In this document: positions 25,517 through 35,066 of the stretch, in pieces
Layout of the letters: each line of letters begins with the position of its first letter
Position numbering within the stretch: the stretch's first letter is position 1
From: Pseudomonas sp. UBA1879
Lineage (GTDB): Bacteria; Pseudomonadota; Gammaproteobacteria; Pseudomonadales; Pseudomonadaceae
NCBI RefSeq assembly: GCF_002338065.1
Contig: NZ_DDHJ01000004.1
Span: 702,059 to 766,058, forward strand
Length of the DNA stretch: 64,000 nucleotides
Direction of reading: 5' to 3'
Notes under the pieces: model-generated
Database searches by the model: none
What the model saw: only the letters and a program-made list of their open reading frames with translations
What the model was told of the DNA's origin: nothing
Made by a program: the position numbers and the translations under genes

Positions 25517-26605
25517 CTAATACCCCGTCATCTCCAGATACCCCACGCCTTCCTGGCTCCCGCTGACCTGCACAGGCCCTTCCCAATAGGGGATCTGCAG
25601 GTTCATCCATGCCTGGGCGTTGAGGGCTTCGACGGTGACGTCTATGCCCTTGCCGGGAATCTTTACCGACCAGCGGGTGGGCATGTCGCGGCCTTGAACG
25701 TCAGTGGTGTCTTCCGGTTCCAGCGCGATGTCCTCGGCGTTGAGCATTTCGGTGCTGCCGTCAGCGTTGATCCAGGTGCCGGTGAGGTACGGATCGTCGT
25801 GCCGCTGGCGCATGCGGTACAGCATGACCTGCGCGCCATCCTTCAAGTGCAGCGAGAACCAGTCCCAGCCCGTCTGGTTTTGCGTCAGCGGCTGGCTGCT
25901 CCATTCGCGATCCAGCCAGGCGGGGCCTGAGACCTGGTACGTCTTGCCATCGATTTCAATGCTCCCATCGGCCTCGAAGAACGGCTGGCTGTAGTAATAC
26001 GAGGCCTGCCCCTGTTCCGACTTTTGACTGAAACCCTGCTGGCCCTGCAGCACCAGCGGCTTGCTCGATTTCAGGTGCAAGCGGTAGCTGAACTGCGCGC
26101 CCCGGGCCTCCAGTTGCATGTCGGCCAGCGGGTCTTCGACGCTGGCATGGCTGTTCAGTGACCAGTCGTCTATCCATGCCGACAGCGGCGCCAGCGTCAC
26201 ACCCGCCTGACCCACACCGCCACGAGCGTACCGTTCAGCGGCGTAGTGATCACCTTCCGAGGTCACCGCTGCGTGGCCCATCCACAGGTTGCGGTTGTTC
26301 CAACCGTGGTTGTCCTGCGGTCCGCTGTTCGAGCGGGGCAGGGCGTTGCGGAACAGCGTCCATTGCACGCCGAACGACTGACCGTCGGCGTCTTTCAGGT
26401 TGGCAGTGATGTACCACCATTCGATGCGGAAATCGTTGTGCGCGCCGTGATCGAGGGGGAACAGGAACGCCTTACCGGGGGTGACCTGCGCGTAATGCGC
26501 GGCATCGTCCGCCAACCCCGCGAAGCCTTTTTCTTCCTCGGGCTTGTCGTCGCACCCGGCCAGCCACACCATGACCAGCAGCAGGGCCATCGCCTTAGTT
26601 CTCAT
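25517..26605 (-). CDS. AttH/CrtC-like secreted lipoprotein linked to an ABC exporter
   Basis: 362 residues. Lipoprotein signal MALLLVMVWLAGC gives a lipidated Cys18. The mature part has the two lipocalin-like halves of the AttH / carotenoid 1,2-hydratase-like family: HNDFRIEWWYITANLKDADG, ... GWDWFSLHLKDGAQVMLYRMR. Encoded with an ABC ATPase and permease, overlapping the permease stop by 11 bases, as in the Agrobacterium attEFGH set. Its biochemical role is unknown; the hydratase label in databases is a fold similarity only. Confidence 0.85.
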   Translation of the reverse strand: MRTKAMALLLVMVWLAGCDDKPEEEKGFAGLADDAAHYAQVTPGKAFLFPLDHGAHNDFRIEWWYITANLKDADGQSFGVQWTLFRNALPRSNSGPQDNHGWNNRNLWMGHAAVTSEGDHYAAERYARGGVGQAGVTLAPLSAWIDDWSLNSHASVEDPLADMQLEARGAQFSYRLHLKSSKPLVLQGQQGFSQKSEQGQASYYYSQPFFEADGSIEIDGKTYQVSGPAWLDREWSSQPLTQNQTGWDWFSLHLKDGAQVMLYRMRQRHDDPYLTGTWINADGSTEMLNAEDIALEPEDTTDVQGRDMPTRWSVKIPGKGIDVTVEALNAQAWMNLQIPYWEGPVQVSGSQEGVGYLEMTGY

Positions 26606-29075
26606 GGGCGAAGGTCCTCAACAGATCGGCCGGGCGAGTCCGATACAGGCGATACAGCGGCCAGGCCGAAGCCAGCAGCGTGGCGAGCATCGCCAGCAGC
26701 ATCAAGCGCAACAATTGCATCGGGAAGACCTGCAACGGCAAGCGCCAGCCGAACGCCTGCACGTTGATCACCGCGTCCAGACACCAGGCCAGCAACAGCC
26801 CCAACGGAATCGCCAGCACCAGCGTCAGCACCGCCAGCAGCCAGGTCTGCGCCAGGTTCAGCAACATCAGCTGCTTGCGCGTCACACCCAGGGCCCACAG
26901 CGGCGCCAATTGCCCGAGGCGGCTTTGGCTTTGGGTCAGCAGACTGATGAACAGCGCCACACCGGCCACCATCAGCGTCAGGCTGTTGAGCGCAGCGGTG
27001 GCGGAAAAGGTGCGCTCGAACACCTGCCGCGACCAGGCCTTGAGCTGAATCTGGTCGACGATGCGATTATCGTCGATAGTGAATTTGTTGTGCAGCACCC
27101 GCAGCAATTGCGGGATGGCTCGGGTGTCGATGCGCAGATTGAAGCGATTGGGCGTCAGGTCCGGCCAATGTTCGAGCAGGTGATTGGCGTTAACCAGCAT
27201 GTGCCCCTTGGGATTGCCGTAATCGGCGTAGATGCCCACCACACGCAGTGTCCAGTCGCCGTCTGGCGCCGGTAGCTTCACCTCGTCGCCGACGCCGACC
27301 TTGAGCCGGCGCGCCAACTGCTCGCTGAGCATCAGCGTGTTGTCCTTGGCCAGTTGCGCCCACGGGTCGCCGCTCGCCGCTTCCAACAGCGGCCAATGCT
27401 GGCGATAGTGCGGGTTGTCGACCACCCCGTACAACTCGGCAGGCCAGCCGTGCAACGGCAGCGATACTTGCCAGTTCGGCAGCACCGCGCGGGTCAGCGG
27501 CTGCTCGCTCAGCCATTTTTGCAGGGGCGCGGCCTGTGCCGGGTTCTGCGGGTTGATGTACAGCTCGGCGCTGAGGCGCTGTTCAAGCCAATGGCTGAAG
27601 GTCTGACGGAAACCGGACGTCATGCTGCCCGCGCCGATGTTCGCCGCCATCGCCAACAGCAGCGCCATCAGCGCCAGGCTCAGCGCCGGTAACTGCTGAC
27701 GACAATCGGCGAGAAACCACTGCCCCAGCACCGAACGGCTTTTGCCCAGCAACGCGTCGAGCAGGGCGTTGAGCAGCACCGGCAGACCCAGTGCGGCGCT
27801 GAGCAACAGGCTGGCCATCAACACGAAACCCAGCGCCAGGCTGTTACCAAACACCGCCGCGAGCAGCGCAACCACCGCTGAAATGCCGGCGACCCAGCCT
27901 TGCCGCTTCAACCAATTGGCGTGGGTGTCATGCCAGGCCTGCGCGTTGGCCAATGCCAGCAACGGCAAACGCGCCGCGCGCAACAGGCTGCTGGCGCCGG
28001 CGAGAAAGGCGCCCAGCAGCGAGACACCAAGACCGCTCAACCACCACCAGAGGCTCAGGTTCAGGTGCCCGGCCAGTTCAGCGCCGTACAGCCCACGCAA
28101 GCTGGCGGCGACGTCAGGGAGCAGCGCGCTCGCCAAACCGTAACCGGTAATGACCCCGGCAATGCCGCCGAGCAGGGCAAGCACGCCGAGTTCGATCACC
28201 AGACTGCCGATCAGCCCGCGACCACTGACACCGCACGCCCGCAAGTTGCGTAGCAGGCCGCGACGCTGCTCCAACGCCAGGCCAATTGCAGCGTGAACAA
28301 TGAACAGCCCGACCACGAACGACAGAAACCCCAGCGCGTCGAGGTTCAGGTGGAAGCTTTCGGTGAGGCGCCCCAAGTCGTTGTCTTCGCCGCTTTTACG
28401 GATCACCAGCTCGCCTTTCATGTCGGCTGGCAAGTCGGGCGGGTTCTCCGCGAAGTCAGCGGGAAGGATCATGCGCGAGATCTGGTCGGGCTGATTCAAC
28501 AGCTGCTGGGCGAAACCGATGTCCATCAGCAACAGACCGGGGGCCATGTCGGGCTGCGCGTGCATCGGCGGCAAGGCCTGGCCGGATTCGCTCAGTGGCC
28601 GCTCACCTTCATGCAGACCCAGCGCCTGCATCGTCTGCGGGGATATCCAGGTGCTGCCCGGCGGGGTGAAGAAATTGACGATCTGCGCAGTGTCCAGCGA
28701 CTGCCCCGCGAGCGCAGTGTTGGCCGGTAACGTCACCGGCTCGATACCCAGCACGATCAGGCGCTGATCCGGTGCGTTCTTCAGCGCGACACGACCACGC
28801 AACGCTGGCGACACCGGCCAGCCGGCGCGACGCAGGCTGACGAACAGTTCTTGCGAGTAATTCGCGCCATTGGGGGCGACCAGCACTTTTTGCGGCTCGC
28901 CGCCGATCAGCTGACTGGCCTTGGCGTAGCTTTCCCGCGCCTGGCTGTTCAGGGCCTGCACGCCTGTGAGCAAGCTGGTGGCGAGCCACAGGCCGGTCAG
29001 CACGCTGAAGAATTGCACCGGATGACGCCGCCAATGGCTGAGCAGCGCCTTGAGCGTCCAGAAAAACACCGGCAT
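26595..29075 (-). CDS. ABC transporter permease, FtsX/MacB type, large fused form
   Basis: 826 residues with about ten membrane helices in two FtsX-like halves separated by extracytoplasmic domains (residues about 40-235 and 480-690). The C-terminal half shows ATAALNSLTLMVAGVALFISLL and the NLAQTWLLAVLTLVLAIPLGLLLAW core. It couples to the ATPase encoded just upstream (start and stop share a base at 29075). Such type VII systems work on lipoproteins or extracytoplasmic substrates rather than moving solutes through a pore. Confidence 0.88.
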   Translation of the reverse strand: MPVFFWTLKALLSHWRRHPVQFFSVLTGLWLATSLLTGVQALNSQARESYAKASQLIGGEPQKVLVAPNGANYSQELFVSLRRAGWPVSPALRGRVALKNAPDQRLIVLGIEPVTLPANTALAGQSLDTAQIVNFFTPPGSTWISPQTMQALGLHEGERPLSESGQALPPMHAQPDMAPGLLLMDIGFAQQLLNQPDQISRMILPADFAENPPDLPADMKGELVIRKSGEDNDLGRLTESFHLNLDALGFLSFVVGLFIVHAAIGLALEQRRGLLRNLRACGVSGRGLIGSLVIELGVLALLGGIAGVITGYGLASALLPDVAASLRGLYGAELAGHLNLSLWWWLSGLGVSLLGAFLAGASSLLRAARLPLLALANAQAWHDTHANWLKRQGWVAGISAVVALLAAVFGNSLALGFVLMASLLLSAALGLPVLLNALLDALLGKSRSVLGQWFLADCRQQLPALSLALMALLLAMAANIGAGSMTSGFRQTFSHWLEQRLSAELYINPQNPAQAAPLQKWLSEQPLTRAVLPNWQVSLPLHGWPAELYGVVDNPHYRQHWPLLEAASGDPWAQLAKDNTLMLSEQLARRLKVGVGDEVKLPAPDGDWTLRVVGIYADYGNPKGHMLVNANHLLEHWPDLTPNRFNLRIDTRAIPQLLRVLHNKFTIDDNRIVDQIQLKAWSRQVFERTFSATAALNSLTLMVAGVALFISLLTQSQSRLGQLAPLWALGVTRKQLMLLNLAQTWLLAVLTLVLAIPLGLLLAWCLDAVINVQAFGWRLPLQVFPMQLLRLMLLAMLATLLASAWPLYRLYRTRPADLLRTFAHEN

Positions 29076-29749
29076 CAGCGATCGCCTTCAGTGGCCAGTC
29101 GGCCCAAATGCAACACCGCCTGACGGTTCAACCGCGCCGCGACCCTCGGGCTATGGGTGACCATCAACAGACTGGTAGGGCTGTCGACCAACAGGTCCAG
29201 CAGCAATTGCAGGACTTCGTCGCTGGTGTGTTCGTCGAGGCTGCCGGTGGGTTCGTCTGCCAGCAACAGACCGGGACGGGAGGCGAGGGCACGGCCGATC
29301 GCCACCCGTTGCTGTTGGCCCCCGGACAATTGCTCGGGGTAACGCTTGAGCAGCGCGCCAAGGCCCAGGCGCTCGATCAACTCCGCCTGCCATGAAGCGT
29401 CGAAACGCCCTGCCAGCCGCGCCTGAAACGCGAGGTTGTCTTCGACCTTGAGGCTGCCGATCAGGTTGAACTGCTGAAACACCAGACCGATTTCAGTACG
29501 CCGCCAGTTGGCCAATTGCGCCTCGTTCATCTGATCCAGCCGTTTACCGGCGATCTCGATGCTGCCCTGATCCACCTGATCCAGGCCCGCGACCAGATGC
29601 AACAACGTGCTCTTGCCGCTGCCAGACTCACCCATCAGCGCCAGGCTCTCGCCCTGGCCCAGCTGCACATCCACCCCGCGCAATACCGCCAACGGGCCTT
29701 GCGCCGTGGCATAGCTCTTGAATACGCCTTGGACTTGCAGCATTGACAT
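29075..29749 (-). CDS. ABC transporter ATP-binding protein, LolD/MacB type
   Basis: 224 residues. Walker A GESGSGKST at 40-48, signature LSGGQQQRVAIGRAL, Walker B LLLADEPTGSLD, and the switch His in VTHSPR. An in-frame ATG two codons later (29743) is an alternative start. First gene of the three-gene exporter operon. Confidence 0.92.
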   Translation of the reverse strand: MSMLQVQGVFKSYATAQGPLAVLRGVDVQLGQGESLALMGESGSGKSTLLHLVAGLDQVDQGSIEIAGKRLDQMNEAQLANWRRTEIGLVFQQFNLIGSLKVEDNLAFQARLAGRFDASWQAELIERLGLGALLKRYPEQLSGGQQQRVAIGRALASRPGLLLADEPTGSLDEHTSDEVLQLLLDLLVDSPTSLLMVTHSPRVAARLNRQAVLHLGRLATEGDR

Positions 29750-29821
29750 GCACCTGGAAGAACGATGAAGGCGAGCATACCGGGATTTGCGTTGTGTTCG
29801 CGATCTGCTTCTGGCCGCAGG

Positions 29822-29914
29822 CCGTAGGAGCGCGCGTGCTCACGAAAGCGCCGGGTCAGGCACCATGCCTGTCACTGATCCACCGCAGCAAGCTAGCTCC
29901 CACGCGACACATGT
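29822..29914. repeat. Degenerate REP pair
   Basis: CCGTAGGAGCGCGCGTGCTC and GCAGCAAGCTAGCTCCCACG form an imperfect inverted pair between the ABC operon promoter and the mnmC stop. Confidence 0.5.
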
Positions 29915-29923
29915 CGCCTGCAT

Positions 29924-31900
29924 TTATTTCCCGCGAATCAACTGCCTTACCACAAACCGATTCGGATGACAGGCCTCGGCCACGCTGCGGGGCAGGGGCA
30001 GGGGTTCGTTGTCCAGCCAGGCGGCAATCAACTCACCGGACAATGGGGCGGTGATCAGCCCTCTTGAGCCGTGTCCGCTGTTGACGTACAGGCCGTCGAG
30101 CCACGGGCAGGGGGCGTCGGGGGTTTGTCGGGCGTCTTTGCGCAAAACTGCATAGGCCTCGAAAAAAGCCTCTTTATCCGACAGCGGCCCGACGATGGGC
30201 AGGTAATCCGGGCTGGTGCAGCGAAAGGCTGCGCGGCCTTGCAGTGCTTCGATCGGGCGTTGCTCAGCCTGCAAGCGATGGGTCAGGTCGTTGGAGATTT
30301 CTCGCAGCAGGTCGAGATTGCCCCGATGCTCGGCGACGGTGGGGGTGAGGTCATCATTGTTGAAGTCGAAACTGGCGCCCAGCGTGTGCTCGCCCAAGCG
30401 ACCCGGCGCGACGTAGCCTTCGGCACAGACCACGGTGTTCAGTGATCGGCTGGCCGGGGTTTCAGGCAGACGCGTGATCTGCCCGCGAATGCGCTTGAGC
30501 GGCAGGTCGGCACTGTGAGGGAAGCGTTTGACCTCGGCGGCCCCTGCCAACACCACGACAGGGGCCGAATCCAGCAAACGCTGGCCGTCCCACGCTTGCC
30601 ACAGATCACCTTCACGGCGCAGCTCGACCACGTCGTTGTGCGTCATCAAACGAATGTTCGAAGCGCTGGCTTGCAACCGACACAGCGCGGGCGGGTGCAC
30701 CCAACCGCCTTCCGGGTAAAACAGTCCGCCGCTGGGCAGCGCAACGCCCGCCGTGGCTTCAGCGTCAGACTGATTCAGCACGTGCAGCAATTCAGAGGAA
30801 AACGCTCCGGCCAATTGCGCCTGTCGCTCGCCTTCCTTTTGGTCAAACGCCAGCTGTAGCACACCACAATCGTCCCAATCCAGCCCCCGCTCGAGCCGCT
30901 CCAGCAGGCGCCGGGTGTGGCCGAAGCCGCTGAGGATCAGCTGCGACAACGCCGTGCCGTGGGCTGACAGTTTCAGGTACAGCACGCCCTGCGGATTGCC
31001 GGAGGCTTCTTGCGCCAGACCGGCATGGCGCTCCAGCAGGCTGACCTGCCAGCCACGGGCCGCGAGGCTCGACGCCGTGGCACAGCCTGCGAGTCCTGCG
31101 CCGATGACCAGGGCGTGGCGTTCCGTATTCTTCACGGCAGGGCGGGCGAACCAGGGTTTCGCAGGTAGGGGTCTCGGGACGTCTTCCGGCCAGCCGACAA
31201 ACATCCCCCGCAGCACCTCCCATTTATGGCCGATGCCCGGTACCCGTTTCATCTTGAAACCCGCGGCGTTCAAGGCGCGCCGCACCCAACCCGTGCTGGT
31301 GAAGGTGCCGATCGTGCAACCCGGCGCCGCCAGACGCGCCAGTTCGGCGAACAATTCTGGGGTCCACATTTCAGGGTTCTTGGCGGGCGCGAAACCGTCG
31401 AGAAACCACGCGTCGATTGGCCCGTCCAGCTGCGGCAGCATCTCCAGTGCATCGCCGATCAGTAACGTGAGGGTCACGCGCCCACCGTCGAACACCAGCC
31501 GCTGAAACCCTTCATGAATCGCCACGTATTGCCCCAGCAGTTGATCGGCGAAGGATTTCAGTTCAGGCCACAGGTTCAGGGCGCGTACCAGATCCGAACG
31601 ACTGAGGGGGAATTTCTCGACACTGACGAAGTGCAGCCGCGCGCCGTGAGCCGCACAGGCATCGAACAACTGCCAGGCGCACAGAAAATTCAGCCCGGTG
31701 CCAAAACCGGTCTCGCCAATCACCAGACGTCCGTCCGCCGGCAGCGCCGCGAAGCGCTCGTGCAGCGCGTTCTGGGTCAGGAACACGTGGCGGGTCTCGG
31801 CCAGGCCGGACTCATTGGAAAAATAGACGTCGGCGAACGCTCGGGAAATCGGGTTGCCGTTTTCGTCCCAGTCGAGCTGAGCATGCTGGAAGGTGGTCAT
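29924..31900 (-). CDS. mnmC: Bifunctional tRNA 5-methylaminomethyl-2-thiouridine biosynthesis protein MnmC
   Basis: 658 residues from ATG 31900 (MTTFQHAQLDWDENGNPISR). The N-terminal third is the methyltransferase (MnmC2): VIGETGFGTGLNFLCAWQLF binds SAM and DAWFLDGFAPAKNPEMW is its active-site loop. The C-terminal part is the FAD oxidase (MnmC1): ALVIGAGLAGCATASSLA Rossmann motif, AQEASGNPQGVLYLKLS. Together they convert cmnm5 to mnm5 at tRNA wobble U34. Confidence 0.95.
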   Translation of the reverse strand: MTTFQHAQLDWDENGNPISRAFADVYFSNESGLAETRHVFLTQNALHERFAALPADGRLVIGETGFGTGLNFLCAWQLFDACAAHGARLHFVSVEKFPLSRSDLVRALNLWPELKSFADQLLGQYVAIHEGFQRLVFDGGRVTLTLLIGDALEMLPQLDGPIDAWFLDGFAPAKNPEMWTPELFAELARLAAPGCTIGTFTSTGWVRRALNAAGFKMKRVPGIGHKWEVLRGMFVGWPEDVPRPLPAKPWFARPAVKNTERHALVIGAGLAGCATASSLAARGWQVSLLERHAGLAQEASGNPQGVLYLKLSAHGTALSQLILSGFGHTRRLLERLERGLDWDDCGVLQLAFDQKEGERQAQLAGAFSSELLHVLNQSDAEATAGVALPSGGLFYPEGGWVHPPALCRLQASASNIRLMTHNDVVELRREGDLWQAWDGQRLLDSAPVVVLAGAAEVKRFPHSADLPLKRIRGQITRLPETPASRSLNTVVCAEGYVAPGRLGEHTLGASFDFNNDDLTPTVAEHRGNLDLLREISNDLTHRLQAEQRPIEALQGRAAFRCTSPDYLPIVGPLSDKEAFFEAYAVLRKDARQTPDAPCPWLDGLYVNSGHGSRGLITAPLSGELIAAWLDNEPLPLPRSVAEACHPNRFVVRQLIRGK

Positions 31901-32065
31901 GAGTGATCTGTCGGGGTGCGTTGGCAAGAGCGAGGCCGGCATCTTAACCCACTGCGGGCCTGGCCTTGCTGCACGACGATTGACCCATGGCAGGGTTTCG
32001 TTGTCACAACCCTCATCGCTCGCTTCGATCCGCTAGTCTTGAGCGATCTGGAACAGGAGCCCTAC

Positions 32066-33568
32066 ATGTTCGAATCCGCCGAAATCGGCCATACCATCGA
32101 CGACGACACCTACGACGCCCAGGTCCCGGCCCTACGCGAAGCGCTGCTCGAAGCCCAATATGAACTCCATGAGCAGGCCAAGCGGCCCATTATCGTGCTG
32201 ATCAACGGCATCGAGGGCGCGGGCAAGGGCGAGACCGTCAAGTTGCTCAACGACTGGATGGACCCGCGTTACATCGAAGTGCGCACCTTCGACCAACAGA
32301 CGGACGAGGAACTGGCGCATCCACCGGTCTGGCGTTACTGGCGTCAGTTGCCGCCCAAGGGCCGCATCGGCATCTTTTTCGGCAACTGGTACAGCCAGAT
32401 GATTCAGGGCCGGGTGCACAAACAGTTCAAGGACCCGGTGCTCGATCAGGCGATCAACGCTGCCGAACGCCTGGAAAAGATGCTCGTCGATGAGGGCGCG
32501 GTGATCTTCAAGTTCTGGTTTCATCTGTCGAAAAAACAGATGAAATTGCGCCTCAAGACCCTCAAGGATGACCCGTTGCACAGCTGGCGCATCAGCCCCC
32601 TGGACTGGCAGCAATCCAAGACCTACGACAAATTCGTGCGCTTCGGCGAGCGGGTGTTGCGCCGCACCAGCCGCGATTATGCGCCGTGGCACGTGATCGA
32701 GGGCGTGGACGCCAACTACCGCAGCCTGACCGTGGGCCGCGTGCTGCTCGAAGGCTTGCAGAACGCGCTGAAGACGCCGGAAGGCAACGCCAACCTGGTG
32801 AATATCGGGCCGCTGCCGAGCAACACCGATGAGCTGAGCCTGCTCGACAACCTGGACATGACCCTGGCGCTGGAGAAGGACGATTACAACGAACAGCTGA
32901 TCGTCGAACAGGCGCGTTTGTCCGGGCTGATGCGCGACAAACGCATGCGTCGCCACGCGCTGGTGGCGGTGTTCGAAGGCAACGACGCGGCAGGCAAGGG
33001 CGGGGCAATCAAGCGCGTGGCCGGGGCGCTCGATCCGAGGCAGTACCACATCGTGCCGATTGCCGCGCCAACGCAGGACGAATTGGCTCAACCGTATTTG
33101 TGGCGCTTTTGGCGGCAGATTCCGTCGCGGGGCAAATTCACGATTTTCGATCGTTCCTGGTATGGCCGGGTGCTGGTCGAGCGGGTCGAAGGTTTTTGTT
33201 CCCAGGACGACTGGCTCAGGGCCTACAGCGAGATCAACGATTTCGAAGAACAGCTCACCGACGCGAACATTGTGGTGGTGAAGTTCTGGCTGGCTATCGA
33301 CGACCAGACCCAACTGGAACGTTTCAAGGCTCGTGAGAAAATACCCTTCAAACGCCACAAGATCACCGACGACGACTGGCGCAACCGCAGCAAATGGCCG
33401 CAGTACCGCGAGGCGGTTGGAGATATGGTCGATCGCACCAGCACTGAAATCGCGCCCTGGACGTTGATCGAGGCGAACGACAAACGCTGGGCGCGGGTGA
33501 AAGTGCTGCGCACGATCAACGACGCGCTGGAGGCGGCGTTTGAGAAGGGTGACAAAAAGCGCAAGTAG
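32066..33568 (+). CDS. pap: Polyphosphate:AMP phosphotransferase (double PPK2 domain)
   Basis: 500 residues from ATG 32066 with AACAGGAGC upstream. Two PPK2 domains in tandem: first Walker A INGIEGAGKGETV (about residue 42-54), second EGNDAAGKGGAIK (about 305). Class II PPK2 enzymes with two fused domains phosphorylate AMP to ADP using polyphosphate. Single gene, divergent from mnmC. Confidence 0.92.
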   Translation: MFESAEIGHTIDDDTYDAQVPALREALLEAQYELHEQAKRPIIVLINGIEGAGKGETVKLLNDWMDPRYIEVRTFDQQTDEELAHPPVWRYWRQLPPKGRIGIFFGNWYSQMIQGRVHKQFKDPVLDQAINAAERLEKMLVDEGAVIFKFWFHLSKKQMKLRLKTLKDDPLHSWRISPLDWQQSKTYDKFVRFGERVLRRTSRDYAPWHVIEGVDANYRSLTVGRVLLEGLQNALKTPEGNANLVNIGPLPSNTDELSLLDNLDMTLALEKDDYNEQLIVEQARLSGLMRDKRMRRHALVAVFEGNDAAGKGGAIKRVAGALDPRQYHIVPIAAPTQDELAQPYLWRFWRQIPSRGKFTIFDRSWYGRVLVERVEGFCSQDDWLRAYSEINDFEEQLTDANIVVVKFWLAIDDQTQLERFKAREKIPFKRHKITDDDWRNRSKWPQYREAVGDMVDRTSTEIAPWTLIEANDKRWARVKVLRTINDALEAAFEKGDKKRK

Positions 33569-33600
33569 CCTCTACGTGCTCTCTGGAACGTGCTTCATCT

Positions 33601-33687
33601 GTGGGAGCCGGCTTGCTGGCGAATGCGTCGTGTCAGCGAAACACATGTTGACTGACGTACCGCATTCGCCAGCAAGCCGGCTCCCAC
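33601..33687. repeat. REP/BIME palindrome pair
   Basis: Two facing GTGGGAGCCGGCTTGCTGGC units around a 40-base spacer, between the convergent pap and lapC-like genes. Confidence 0.85.
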
Positions 33688-33710
33688 AGGTCCTGTGAAC
33701 GGTCAGGAAA

Positions 33711-35054
33711 TCACCGCTCCCGCAACGCCTCGGTCCGCGCTTTCAGCACCGGCTTCAACAGGTAATCCATCACGCTCTTTTCACCGGTAATGATGTCCAC
33801 CGTGGCGACCATGCCGGGGATGATCAGCAGGGGTTTTTCGTCACTGCCCAGGTGATTGCGGTCGGTGCGGACCTGGATCAGGTAGAAGGTGTTGCCCTTG
33901 TCGTCGGTGGTGGTGTCGGCGCCGATCAGTTCGAGTTTGGCCGGCAGGCCGCCGTAGATGGTGTAGTCGTAGGCGCTGAACTTGACCATGGCTTTTTGTC
34001 CCGGATGCAGGAACGCCACATCCTGGGGGCGCACTTTGGCTTCGATCAGCAGGTTGTCGTCCAGCGGCACGATTTCCACCATGTCGCTGCCGGGCTGGAC
34101 CACACCGCCGATGGTGTTGACCTTGAGCGTTTTAACGATGCCTTTGACCGGCGAGGTGACGGTGGTGCGGGTCACGCGGTCGTCGATGGCGATGCTGGTG
34201 GCGCTGGCTTTGGCCAGGTCCGAGCGCTTTTCGTTGAGGTCTTTGGCCGCATCGGAGCGAAAGCTGTCGAGGGATTCCTGAATCTTGCTCCTGATCTCGC
34301 TGATCGCCGCTTCCGCCCGGGGAATTGCGAGGGAGGTTGCGTCCATTTGCCCCTTCGCTTCCGAGGCCTTGCCTTTGAGCCGAATGATTTCAACCGGCGA
34401 CACCGCGCCGCTGTTCACCAACGGCGCCGACATGCTCAGCTCCTGCTGAATGAATCCCAGCTGATTACGGTACTGGTCCTGTTTGGAACGAAACTCGGCA
34501 ACTTCCTGCATTTTCTGCCGCAGTTGCTCCTGCAGCGTGCGTTGTTCGCTGGCCAGACGGCGCTGGCGCGAGTCGTACAGTGATTGCTCATCTGCTGCGA
34601 CCTGCGGCGCCTTGCTCAGCACCACGGCAGACGGCTTGAACGGACGCCCTTCGGACTCCGCCGACAGCCGATCCACCTGCGCCATCAACGTGTATTTATC
34701 GACCTCGCTCTCGCCCTTGTTCGACAGAAATCGCGTGTCATCGAGGCGCAGCAGGGTGTCGCCCTTGTTCACGATCTGCCCTTCACGGACAAAGATCTCG
34801 GTGACGATGCCGCCCTCGAGGTTCTGGATCACCTGAACCTTGCTCGACGGAATCGCTTTGCCTTCGCCCATGGTGACTTCTTCGAGGACGGCGAATTTGG
34901 CCCAGACCAGTGCGCTGATGATCAACGCAGCGGCGATCCACACCGTGACGCGCGCGCCGCGGGACGAATCTTCGGCGGCAACGCCAGCGACTTCGGGCAT
35001 GAACTCGGTGTCGACCTGACGGGCCGGATGAAAGTAGCTGTGAGCGGAAGACAT
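33711..35054 (-). CDS. lapC: HlyD-family type I secretion adaptor (LapC-like)
   Basis: 447 residues. One membrane anchor at about 36-55, then a biotinyl-lipoyl-like half (VQVIQNLEGGIVTEIFVREGQIV), a long coiled-coil hairpin (about 135-290), and the second half with SPVKGIVKTLKVNTIGGVVQPG, then the RTX adaptor signature near TGEKSVMDYLLKPV. It bridges the inner-membrane ABC exporter and the TolC-like channel. Last gene of the operon, 12 bases after lapB. Confidence 0.9.
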   Translation of the reverse strand: MSSAHSYFHPARQVDTEFMPEVAGVAAEDSSRGARVTVWIAAALIISALVWAKFAVLEEVTMGEGKAIPSSKVQVIQNLEGGIVTEIFVREGQIVNKGDTLLRLDDTRFLSNKGESEVDKYTLMAQVDRLSAESEGRPFKPSAVVLSKAPQVAADEQSLYDSRQRRLASEQRTLQEQLRQKMQEVAEFRSKQDQYRNQLGFIQQELSMSAPLVNSGAVSPVEIIRLKGKASEAKGQMDATSLAIPRAEAAISEIRSKIQESLDSFRSDAAKDLNEKRSDLAKASATSIAIDDRVTRTTVTSPVKGIVKTLKVNTIGGVVQPGSDMVEIVPLDDNLLIEAKVRPQDVAFLHPGQKAMVKFSAYDYTIYGGLPAKLELIGADTTTDDKGNTFYLIQVRTDRNHLGSDEKPLLIIPGMVATVDIITGEKSVMDYLLKPVLKARTEALRER

Positions 35055-35066
35055 GAGTGACGCTCC

